Position numbers and translations under genes: made by a program. The notes under the pieces are model-generated. The model ran no database searches and was not told the DNA's origin. It worked only from the letters and a program-made list of their open reading frames with translations. DNA of 53,049 nt from Prevotellaceae bacterium UBA1746 (GTDB lineage Bacteria > Bacteroidota > Bacteroidia > Bacteroidales > Bacteroidaceae), in the NCBI GenBank assembly GCA_002314875.1, contig DCHS01000002.1, positions 79,710-132,758 on the forward strand. The letters are read 5' to 3'. Below, piece after piece: positions 1 through 6,535 of the stretch; position 1 is the stretch's first letter, and each line of letters starts with the position of its first letter.

Positions 1-404
1 TCACCTTCTTCGCCTTCAACTGCGGGCGTAGAACCAACTACACCACCTGCTACAACAGGACCACCAACAACCCCGCCGCCATTTATGATAACGGGCTGGC
101 CGCCAGCAACAAGGCCTTCGGCACGTTCAATCTCCTCATCGGTCTCGAAATCATCAGGAAGAGCCTTGCCAACAGAGTTCTTGTCGAATGGACGGTCGAA
201 AGCTTGAAGGAAGAATACGAATGCCTCAGTACCCATACCGAGGAAAAGCATAAGGTTACCGCCAGGGAGGTGGGTAAGTTTGAAGAGGGCACCGAGAATT
301 ACGACGGAAGCACCCCATGAGTAAGCATAATTCAGGAAGGTCTGACCAGGGACTGTATCAATCCAATGCTGGAGTTTGACTACGATATTTAGTTTGCTTG
401 CCAT
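1..404 (-). CDS. gldL: T9SS inner-membrane motor protein GldL/PorL (partial, 3' end off window)
   Basis: The first 134 residues are visible; the gene runs off the left edge. The start is the ATG at 402-404. The protein begins with a short cytoplasmic stretch and then two hydrophobic segments (about residues 25-45 and 50-68) separated by the loop FKLTHLPGGN. The block LGMGTEAFVFFLQAFDRP is characteristic of GldL/PorL. A Gly/Val-rich low-complexity stretch follows (about residues 105-130). GldL pairs with GldM to form the proton-driven motor that powers type IX secretion (and gliding where present). It lies 15 bp downstream of gldK in the usual porP-gldK-gldL order; gldM and gldN would be expected just outside the window. 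Family assignment is firm; gliding itself is not implied. Confidence 0.93.
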   Translation of the reverse strand, partial: MASKLNIVVKLQHWIDTVPGQTFLNYAYSWGASVVILGALFKLTHLPGGNLMLFLGMGTEAFVFFLQAFDRPFDKNSVGKALPDDFETDEEIERAEGLVAGGQPVIINGGGVVGGPVVAGGVVGSTPAVEGEEG

Positions 405-419
405 ATTCTGGAAACTTTT

Positions 420-1865
420 TTATTTCTTTTTTGTGTTGTTGGTTACGCTGGTCGTCGTTGCCTTTGAACGGACGCAGCGGAAACCAATGTATGAACGGGG
501 CTGGTTCTGATATTCTGCAGTACGCCAAGCTGAACGGATGAGCGAGAAGGGATCCTTCCATGAACCGCCACGAACGCTCTTACGCTTGAGGAAGTAAGGA
601 TCCTCGAGAGCTGCGTCGTAACGGAGTTCAGGATTGACGTCAGCCATGGAGATGACACCAGCCTCAGTATAGACAGTATTGGTCCACTCGGCCACATTAC
701 CGGCCATATCGAAGAGACCATTTTCGTTCGCACCATAGATACCGACCTTTGAGGTTATGAGATTACCGTCCTCGGTGTAGTTACCACGATCTGGCTTAAA
801 GTTGGCAAAGTAGCAACCCTTATCGTTCATCGTACCATCGCCCTCCCAAGGATAGGGATTGCCAGAAGTTCCGCGAGCAGCGTATTCCCATTCAATTTCT
901 GAAGGCAGACGATAACGCTGAACATAGCGGGCCTGAGCACCGAGACCACGGAGAAGGAAGTCTGTACGCCAAGCGCAGAAAGCCTGAGCCTGTTCCCAAG
1001 TTACGCCAACAACGGGATAGTCGTTATAGGCAGGACTTGAGAAGTAATTCTTCATATAAGTCTCATTGTGGGCATTGGGGAAGTCGTTCACCCAGCAGGT
1101 CGTATCGGGATAGATAGGAACAATGTAAGTATTGACGAAATCATACAATGAAGAGAGCGGACGGTTAATGGTCTCGCGGACAATGCGTCCGTCGTCGTCG
1201 ATGTAAGCGGTGTCCTTGCTGATGATGACTTCTTCATCGGGATTGACAACGATGTCTGTGTTGAGATTGCGCTCCTTGGGGTCAAGACGATATTTGCGGA
1301 GAGCAGCCTTTTCATAGTCGAAAACCTCATAGCGGAAGTTCATCTGCTTGGCATCGAGCATCTTGGTGCCGTCGATAGGGTGAGTAAAATAAACACTCTC
1401 GAGGGCACGCTGTTGATCTTCGCTGGCCTTACGCCAAGGAATAGCCTTATTCCAGTTGAGATGGGGCTTAATGGGGTCGCCATTCTTATCAACTTCAATT
1501 TTGAAAGTTTCGTCACCACCGAAAGAGGGGTCAGCGAGACGTTCACGGATAATGCTGTCTCGAACCCACTCCACGAACTGGCGATACATGGAATTGGTAA
1601 CTTCGGTCTGGTCCATCCAGAAACCATCAACGGAGATTTCCTTTTCGGGAATGATGGTTCCCCAAAGGGAGTCGTTATTCTCAATACCGACTTTGAGGAA
1701 TCCACGCTTAACCTCAACCATACCGTAGGGCTCGGGCTCTGCGGTTGATGAAGCGCGCTGACCGGTTACTTCACCGCCATTGGACATGGCATTACTGCTT
1801 CCCATACAAGAGTAAAGTACGGAAGCAAGAATCAAACTGAAAAATGCAGGAAGTATCTTATTCAT
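420..1865 (-). CDS. gldK: T9SS outer-membrane lipoprotein GldK/PorK
   Basis: 481 residues. A lipoprotein signal ends in LYSC, so the lipidated cysteine would be C20. The rest is a formylglycine-generating-enzyme (SUMF1)-like fold. Visible motifs are YPVVGVTWEQAQAFC, RLPSEIEWEYAARG, GLFDMAGNVAEW and a C-terminal RGGSW...GFRCVRS block. In the T9SS, GldK/PorK has lost enzymatic activity and forms the periplasmic ring with GldN under the outer membrane. A long insert (about residues 140-260) separates the first fold element (VDGFWMDQTEVTNSMYRQF) from the core, as in other GldK proteins. The gene lies 24 bp after porP and 15 bp before gldL, so one transcript is likely. Confidence 0.95.
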   Translation of the reverse strand: MNKILPAFFSLILASVLYSCMGSSNAMSNGGEVTGQRASSTAEPEPYGMVEVKRGFLKVGIENNDSLWGTIIPEKEISVDGFWMDQTEVTNSMYRQFVEWVRDSIIRERLADPSFGGDETFKIEVDKNGDPIKPHLNWNKAIPWRKASEDQQRALESVYFTHPIDGTKMLDAKQMNFRYEVFDYEKAALRKYRLDPKERNLNTDIVVNPDEEVIISKDTAYIDDDGRIVRETINRPLSSLYDFVNTYIVPIYPDTTCWVNDFPNAHNETYMKNYFSSPAYNDYPVVGVTWEQAQAFCAWRTDFLLRGLGAQARYVQRYRLPSEIEWEYAARGTSGNPYPWEGDGTMNDKGCYFANFKPDRGNYTEDGNLITSKVGIYGANENGLFDMAGNVAEWTNTVYTEAGVISMADVNPELRYDAALEDPYFLKRKSVRGGSWKDPFSLIRSAWRTAEYQNQPRSYIGFRCVRSKATTTSVTNNTKKK

Positions 1866-1889
1866 TGCGTCTATAGTTGTCTTTTTAAT

Positions 1890-2852
1890 TTATAGCCATC
1901 TGACGGACTTGTGCAGGTTGCGGCCTTTCTTACCAAGATCGAGATCCATACGATAAGCCAGAGTCACCTCGTGCTGTCCTGCCAGCATACCTATGCCTTC
2001 TGTGTTAGCCTCATAGCTGTAGCACAGGTCTATGCCATGAAGAGTGCCGCCGAAAAAGAGCGCTACGCTATGCATGGGGGAATAGTTCACTCCACCATAC
2101 ATTCGTCGCTTCTCATATTCGTACTGCACACGACAGGTGAGGTCTGCACGGTAATCCGCAAGGTCCGTGCGAAACATCACAGAAGGGGTTATAGTATATA
2201 ACGGAGATTTTAGACGGATATTGTATGCACCGCTTAAATTAAATTGTCTTTTTACATTAAATTCGTTCGTTTCGCCCATTGTGACAGTCGGAGCGAGGAG
2301 ATGTTGGCCAGAAAGTCCGATGGTCAAAGCCTCGCGGGCATAGTAGAGACCAAAACCCAGGTCGAAGGCTGTTCCAGTAAGATCACTGCTAGGGAACGCT
2401 GGGTCACTGCCGTCAGCAAGATCAACATCCGAACCATTGATTTCCTCAGAAAGGAGGTCAGCCTCAATACCCCAGGAGAAAGTTCCTCCTGCCATCTTGA
2501 AGTGGTTTGCATACTGCGCAGCAAAGCTCTTGCGGGAGAAAAGACCAATGAGGTCGTTGTAGAAGTTCGCACCAACACCATGGCGGCTCTTTCCAAGTTG
2601 CATAGCCATGTCGACGCCGGCGAAAAGTGTCGAACCTGCATCCTCGAAGCCCATAGCGTGGCTCTGGAAAGCTGCGTTAATGGCGAGCTGCGGAGTACGG
2701 CCTACTGCAGCAGGGCACCATTGTGATTCTACCTGCCAGTACTGCTGGAAGGCTCCGTCCTGCTGAGCGGAAACGCGCATAAAGACGCTACCCATCCCGA
2801 GGAGCAGGATGAACAGCATCAGTCTGATATGTCGTTGTTGTCTTCGTTTCAT
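1890..2852 (-). CDS. porP: T9SS outer-membrane beta-barrel PorP/SprF family
   Basis: 320 residues with a cleavable signal peptide ending near VSAQQ. The mature part begins FQQYWQVESQWCPAAVGR, the typical PorP/SprF opening (a short segment around an N-x-P or C-P-A-AVG turn). It is followed by alternating amphipathic strands of a small beta-barrel and ends in aromatic-rich strand motifs (LAYRMDLDLG). PorP-type proteins link the GldK/GldN ring or secreted filaments to the outer membrane. First gene of the porP-gldK-gldL unit, with a Bacteroidota promoter about 140 bp upstream. Family call is strong; which PorP paralogue is involved cannot be told from sequence alone. Confidence 0.9.
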   Translation of the reverse strand: MKRRQQRHIRLMLFILLLGMGSVFMRVSAQQDGAFQQYWQVESQWCPAAVGRTPQLAINAAFQSHAMGFEDAGSTLFAGVDMAMQLGKSRHGVGANFYNDLIGLFSRKSFAAQYANHFKMAGGTFSWGIEADLLSEEINGSDVDLADGSDPAFPSSDLTGTAFDLGFGLYYAREALTIGLSGQHLLAPTVTMGETNEFNVKRQFNLSGAYNIRLKSPLYTITPSVMFRTDLADYRADLTCRVQYEYEKRRMYGGVNYSPMHSVALFFGGTLHGIDLCYSYEANTEGIGMLAGQHEVTLAYRMDLDLGKKGRNLHKSVRWL

Positions 2853-3186
2853 GCTGCACGGGGGTACGGTTTATTCGCTACGCAGGTTTATAAGGTTTAT
2901 ACATTGCGCTAGTTTATAATTCCTAGAAACCTCAAAAACCTTTTAAATATAAGTTATAAAGTTTTTAGCCCGTTTTGCCCCAATTTATGGTGCAAATGTA
3001 CTGATTTTTGTTTGAACCGACCAAATCTTTGGGCAATATTCTTCTCATTCCCAAAATATTGGAGCACTTTTTATATATAATAACGTCAAAACGTATAGAT
3101 ATAAACGTCATTACGTGCCGTTTTATTGTATGATATACCCATATCCAACGATTATTTTGCAGAGCCCTTACGTTAAGGGCACAAAA
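2853..3186. other. Gene-free stretch: porP leader and promoter region
   Basis: No coding region is credible here. The part next to porP is its transcribed leader; it holds four copies of (G/A)GTTTAT on the plus strand at 2868, 2885, 2894 and 2911. The porP promoter is at 2993-3025. Further right are four ACGT motifs between about 3083 and 3116, and a perfect 7-bp inverted repeat (3164-3170 with 3174-3180). No transcript can be assigned to the right half apart from read-through from the DUF2795 gene. Confidence 0.5.
2993..3025 (-). promoter_or_regulatory. Bacteroidota-type promoter for porP-gldK-gldL
   Basis: On the minus strand TACATTTG (2993-3000) matches the -7 consensus TAnnTTTG. A TTTG -33 box lies at 3022-3025, separated by 21 bp. 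Transcription would start near 2986 and leave a leader of about 130 nt before the porP start at 2852. Confidence 0.65.
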
Positions 3187-3210
3187 AAAGGCAGTGAGCT
3201 CACTGCCTTT
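3187..3210 (-). terminator. Rho-independent terminator of the DUF2795 gene
   Basis: A perfect 24-bp palindrome with GGCAGTGAGCTCACTGCC at its core. On the minus strand a run of seven or more T follows it directly (poly-A at 3183-3189 on the plus strand). It lies 28 bp after the DUF2795 stop codon. Confidence 0.85.
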
Positions 3211-3238
3211 ATCATTCTTTGCCTTCGAAGAAAGAAGA

Positions 3239-3460
3239 TTAATATTCGTCCTCGTTGAAAAGGAAATCTTCCTTAGTAGGATAATCAGGCCATACATCTT
3301 CGATGGTCTCATAGATTTCACCTTCTTCTTCAAGTTCCTGCAAATTCTCCACTACTTCCATAGGAGCGCCGGAACGCATGGCGTAGTCGATGAGTTCTTC
3401 TTTTGTTGCAGGCCAAGGAGCATCCTCCAATTTTGAGGCTAGTTCAAGTGTCCAATACAT
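3239..3460 (-). CDS. DUF2795 family small acidic protein
   Basis: 73 residues, starting at the ATG at 3458-3460 (MYWTLELASKLEDAPWPATK). The open frame continues upstream, but only the part from this methionine has the family sequence and acidic composition; the upstream extension is low-complexity and unrelated. Conserved features are the APWPATKEELIDYA block, GAPMEVVENLQEL, and the acidic tail with VWPDYPTKEDF. Small proteins of this type are very widespread in Bacteroidales. Their function is unknown; the DUF2795 fold is a short helical domain. Monocistronic: own strong terminator, and a possible -7 box (TATTTTTG, 3537-3544) without a clear -33 box. Confidence 0.9.
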   Translation of the reverse strand: MYWTLELASKLEDAPWPATKEELIDYAMRSGAPMEVVENLQELEEEGEIYETIEDVWPDYPTKEDFLFNEDEY

Positions 3461-3605
3461 TGTAAATCCGTTTTTTATAATTTTGTGTTCTTTATTCTCT
3501 ATGTCTAATCGGGGCCCAGATCCCCTTTTTGGCGCGCAAAAATACGGAAAAGTTCCCAAATAGCGTGAAGAATTGGGAAAAAAATGCATTATCGGCGCTA
3601 TTTTT

Positions 3606-4187
3606 TTAAAAATAATTGATTTTGTAGTCTTGTTTCTGGAGTTTCGGGCGTCGAAGAGCAAGACCAAAACGCCAGAGGTCGAAGGTAAGGGTGATTTCTT
3701 CGCTCGCCTTGAGGTGGGCCCACCGCGCTTCGGAAGCCTCATCGCGATGAATGCCACGAACGATAATAAGGGCGGACGCAGAAAGGTGAAAGATTGAAGG
3801 TAGATTGCCAGCAGAATCAAAGTAATAAAGGTCGCTGTATTCAGAGGAACTGCTGTTTCCAAGGATTTCCGCCTTAGGACAAGCAGCTCGGAGGTAGGCT
3901 CTAATAATTGAAGAGTCTCCAGAAAGAGTTATTGTCTTCGCCTCCTGGAAATTTGCTAACCGAAAGAGAAGTTTCAAATCCTTTTCTATCAAACCACTAT
4001 CCTCATCTTTGCCGTGAGAGTCCAATTTTTTCCGCAAACCGTCGTAGGAATAGTACTCATCTTTATTGTATATAACGCTGGAAATCAAGTCAAAAGAAAA
4101 AGGCGAATGAACCCCGTAACCCCGACGATGGCGTATGCGTCGTAACCACCGCCCTACGCGCAGAAAAGGATGATATTCTGAGTTCAT
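3606..4187 (-). CDS. Degenerate SAM-methyltransferase-like Bacteroidales protein
   Basis: 193 residues from the ATG at 4185-4187; a TTG ten codons upstream is the alternative start. The basic N-terminus RRIRHRRGYGVHSPFSFDLI is the opening of a Bacteroidetes family usually annotated as class I SAM-dependent methyltransferase. The C-terminus (ITLTFDLWRFGLALRRPKLQKQDYKINYF region) also fits that family. Where family members carry a glycine-rich SAM motif, this one has TITLSGDSSIIRAYL, and the middle is shortened, so cofactor binding is doubtful. Substrate unknown. It stands alone, between the DUF2795 gene and a divergent short transcript. Possible -7 box TATTTTTG at 4234-4241. Confidence 0.7.
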   Translation of the reverse strand: MNSEYHPFLRVGRWLRRIRHRRGYGVHSPFSFDLISSVIYNKDEYYSYDGLRKKLDSHGKDEDSGLIEKDLKLLFRLANFQEAKTITLSGDSSIIRAYLRAACPKAEILGNSSSSEYSDLYYFDSAGNLPSIFHLSASALIIVRGIHRDEASEARWAHLKASEEITLTFDLWRFGLALRRPKLQKQDYKINYF

Positions 4188-4262
4188 AATTCGTTTTTTG
4201 TAAAGTACTCTCGACAATTATGTATAATAAATGCAAAAATATGGTGTTTTTCTGCTACTTTT

Positions 4263-4294
4263 CTTGCAAAATGTGCGAAATCGCCTTACCTTTG
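4263..4294 (+). promoter_or_regulatory. Bacteroidota-type promoter of a short plus-strand transcript
   Basis: CTTG (4263-4266), a 20-bp spacer, and TACCTTTG (4287-4294). The -7 box matches TAnnTTTG fully and the -33 box differs from TTTG in one base. Predicted start is near 4301. Confidence 0.55.
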
Positions 4295-4300
4295 CATTGT

Positions 4301-4362
4301 GTTTTTCATAGTATTAGATTTAAGGTTAACAAGATTGGGGTACAGCGGTATCCCTTTTTTTT
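4301..4362 (+). ncRNA. Candidate short non-coding transcript (about 62 nt)
   Basis: A promoter (4263-4294) is followed within about 45 bp by a stem-loop (4338-4354; GGGTAC pairing with GTATCCC around a one-base bulge, loop AGCG) and eight T (4355-4362), a typical intrinsic terminator. There is no ATG in between. The region between promoter and hairpin (containing TTTAAGGTTAACAAGATTGG) looks to me, from memory only, like a short element that recurs in Bacteroidales genomes. It could be a free small RNA or a terminated leader; no plus-strand gene follows, because the CotH gene is convergent. Confidence 0.5.
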
Positions 4363-4396
4363 GTGCCTAATCCGAAGAACCTTCGGAATAGCGCTA

Positions 4397-5947
4397 TTAT
4401 TTTACCCTAATTTTTCGCCCTCCGAAGATGTAGATGCCGGCAGAGAGACGGAGAGACGGAAGATCACGTACCGACGAACAATGACCGATTATCTGCCCCT
4501 GAAGATTATACACGGGGAGTGAAGTCGACGTGACAACATTGCAGGCAACACCATCGGGGTTGGAATAGTCCAGATCAAGATAATGCAGACGATAGTCCAT
4601 CCACGAACGAATATAGCGACGCTCCTCCTTGAAATCCAGATGTATGCCATCAACATCCTGCCAACGGGCAGTTTCACGTGCCGCAGCACCAGAACTCTCG
4701 AAAAGTTGGAAATAACGTTCAAAATACGGCCAGATATGATCGTAGTTTAAATATGTCTTGCGCAAATCTCTCCAACGGAAAACCATATTAGCATATCCAG
4801 TGTCCATTGTCATCAGAAGATGAGCATTGACGACATTGGGTATGACGCAGTTGCTGTCATAGGCTATCTTGCTGGCGTCGAAGGCTCTGCCCCATGTGGC
4901 ATCAAGATCCCAAGGACATATACAAGCCTGTTGCTCACCAGAGGTTATATCACGGAAATAGACAATGAGATTCTTGGCACCGTTGTCCGTCGCATGCATC
5001 AGGTCGCAATAGAGAATATAGTCCGTCCAGAGAGGAATGTCAACACGCTCAGAGAAATGGTCTATAACATCTTGCGTCTTATAGTCTTGACCGAGAAAGG
5101 TATAGAGATTATACAGAGGTCCCCAGTTCCATGGTTCTCCCTTACGAACATCGGGATAAGTTCCTTCCCAGCCCTGCCAGGTGCGCTCAGCATCGTCAGG
5201 CTCACAGAAGATAGTGCTCATATTGTCGTAATCTCCCAACTTATAGATGGCACCACGCATTTCACCATCACGGAATTTCTTTACTTTCAGCTGCTTGCGG
5301 TCTATCTTCTCCGTTAGGCAGTATAGTCCCCAGTATTGCTTATTGACGAAAACCTCAACAAACTTTCCGTGGGTTCCGTTGTACATTTCAGGTTCCTGGC
5401 TGTCAGCATAGTAAGGGCGCTGGGAGAAATCGAGCCAAAGATCCGTAGAGACACGGTTTCGCATTCGGGAGACATCACAAGCCATAGCGTCGAGAATCCA
5501 ACTGTTGTCTTTACGCATACCAAGGAGAGAGGAATCGAGTGAATTCCCTTCGACATCTTTCAGCTTTATGGCGTAACTCTTCTTCGTATAACTCAGCGCC
5601 GTAACGCCACGATAACGGAATTCGGAACAGTAGTCCATAGCCTCGCCTTCAGGGAGGAGAAGGAGAAGTTTGCCTTCGGTGAAAACATCAGGAACTACAT
5701 TGCCGTGCGTCAGACCAACAAGGGGAAGTGTCGAGCAGGAAGTAGTGTACTCTTCACCCCCAATCACCATACGCTCGGGTATAACCTCTGCGTCTTCAGT
5801 GTTTGTCACCGAGAACAGTACCGTACGATTCACCGCATCGACAAAGCCGTAATGCCCGGCTACCGTCACGGTATCGGGAACCTCCGCCATTGCCGTCATA
5901 GCAAGACAGAACAGTAGAATAGCGATGAGGAGTTTCAAGCCTTTCAA
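4397..5947 (-). CDS. Secreted CotH-kinase-like protein with T9SS-type tail
   Basis: 516 residues. A signal peptide (MKGLKLLIAILLFCLAMTAMA) is followed by a CotH domain. Visible motifs are FRYRGVTALSYTKKSYAIKL, LLGMRKDNSWILDAMACDVSRMRNR, VFVNKQYWGLYCLTEKID and CICPWDLDATWGR. CotH proteins have a divergent protein-kinase fold; in Bacillus spore coats CotH phosphorylates coat proteins. Bacteroidetes homologues are secreted and their targets are unknown. The C-terminus (LPVYNLQGQIIGHC...SAGIYIFGGRKIRVK) looks like a short T9SS sorting tail, so export and surface attachment by the secretion system encoded nearby is plausible (inference). Monocistronic between the candidate short RNA and HU. The minus-strand hairpin after the stop (4371-4387) lacks a T-run. 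Confidence 0.85.
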   Translation of the reverse strand: MKGLKLLIAILLFCLAMTAMAEVPDTVTVAGHYGFVDAVNRTVLFSVTNTEDAEVIPERMVIGGEEYTTSCSTLPLVGLTHGNVVPDVFTEGKLLLLLPEGEAMDYCSEFRYRGVTALSYTKKSYAIKLKDVEGNSLDSSLLGMRKDNSWILDAMACDVSRMRNRVSTDLWLDFSQRPYYADSQEPEMYNGTHGKFVEVFVNKQYWGLYCLTEKIDRKQLKVKKFRDGEMRGAIYKLGDYDNMSTIFCEPDDAERTWQGWEGTYPDVRKGEPWNWGPLYNLYTFLGQDYKTQDVIDHFSERVDIPLWTDYILYCDLMHATDNGAKNLIVYFRDITSGEQQACICPWDLDATWGRAFDASKIAYDSNCVIPNVVNAHLLMTMDTGYANMVFRWRDLRKTYLNYDHIWPYFERYFQLFESSGAAARETARWQDVDGIHLDFKEERRYIRSWMDYRLHYLDLDYSNPDGVACNVVTSTSLPVYNLQGQIIGHCSSVRDLPSLRLSAGIYIFGGRKIRVK

Positions 5948-5995
5948 GTTAAGAGTCAGAAATCGAAGTAAAGTATTGGTCAGTTCTTAAAGAAA

Positions 5996-6024
5996 ATCCG
6001 CAGGAGCCCGAGGGTCCTGCGGAT
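5996..6024 (-). terminator. Rho-independent terminator of hup
   Basis: A perfect 10-bp inverted repeat (ATCCGCAGGA with TCCTGCGGAT) around a 9-nt loop. On the minus strand it is followed by TTTTCTTT. It lies 27 bp after the HU stop codon. Confidence 0.88.
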
Positions 6025-6050
6025 TATGGATCACTGTGGAAGTTCGGGTA

Positions 6051-6314
6051 TTAGCACTCGAGCTGAGCACCTGCCTTGAACTTAACTACCTTCTTAGCGG
6101 GGATAACAATCTTAGCACCAGTAGCGGGGTTAACACCCTGACGCTCGGGACGCTCGGTAACAGCGAAGGTACCAAAGCCGAGGAGAGCAACCTTATCGCC
6201 AGCCTTTACAGAGTCAGCGATTGAATTGAGAGTAGCCTCTACAGCAGCCTTTGCCTGTGCCTGGGTAAGGCTAGCCTGAGCAGCAACAGCCTTAATGAGT
6301 TCAGTCTTGTTCAT
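6051..6314 (-). CDS. hup: DNA-binding protein HU
   Basis: 87 residues, close to the usual 90 for HU. It shows the N-terminal helices (MNKTELIKAVAAQASLTQAQAKAAVEA), the KVALLGFGTFAVTERPERQG strand and DNA-binding arm, and NPATG before the C-terminal PAKKVVKFKAG. HU is a homodimeric nucleoid-associated protein that bends DNA. It has its own promoter (6395-6426) and terminator (5996-6024), so it is a strong single-gene unit. Confidence 0.97.
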   Translation of the reverse strand: MNKTELIKAVAAQASLTQAQAKAAVEATLNSIADSVKAGDKVALLGFGTFAVTERPERQGVNPATGAKIVIPAKKVVKFKAGAQLEC

Positions 6315-6394
6315 TGTAATAATTTTATTTAGAATTAATTGATTTTTCTCATAAAACGGACCACATATTGGCCCATACTATCTATTTTACGGTG

Positions 6395-6426
6395 CAAATA
6401 TATTGTAAGTTAATGATTTAAGCAAA
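6395..6426 (-). promoter_or_regulatory. Bacteroidota-type promoter of hup
   Basis: On the minus strand TTTG (6423-6426), a 20-bp spacer, and TATATTTG (6395-6402). Both boxes match the consensus exactly. The leader to the start codon would be about 75 nt. The rest of 6315-6535 is AT-rich; I saw no terminator for porZ in it. Confidence 0.8.
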
Positions 6427-6535
6427 CTTTTTCGATATTTTCTTCATTTTTCTGCTTAAAAACTCGCAAAAATGCTATTTCCCTTAGCGTTTAGATACAA
6501 ATCAAACGAATTATCAAGGTTTATAACACTTTTTA

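Noticed and set aside
3083..3116. Four ACGT motifs close together
   Set aside because: Short motif in AT-rich DNA; no fixed spacing or link to a gene could be shown.
3461..3862. Long upstream extension of the DUF2795 frame
   Set aside because: The family sequence starts at the methionine at 3460; the extension overlaps the methyltransferase-like gene and has no matching features.
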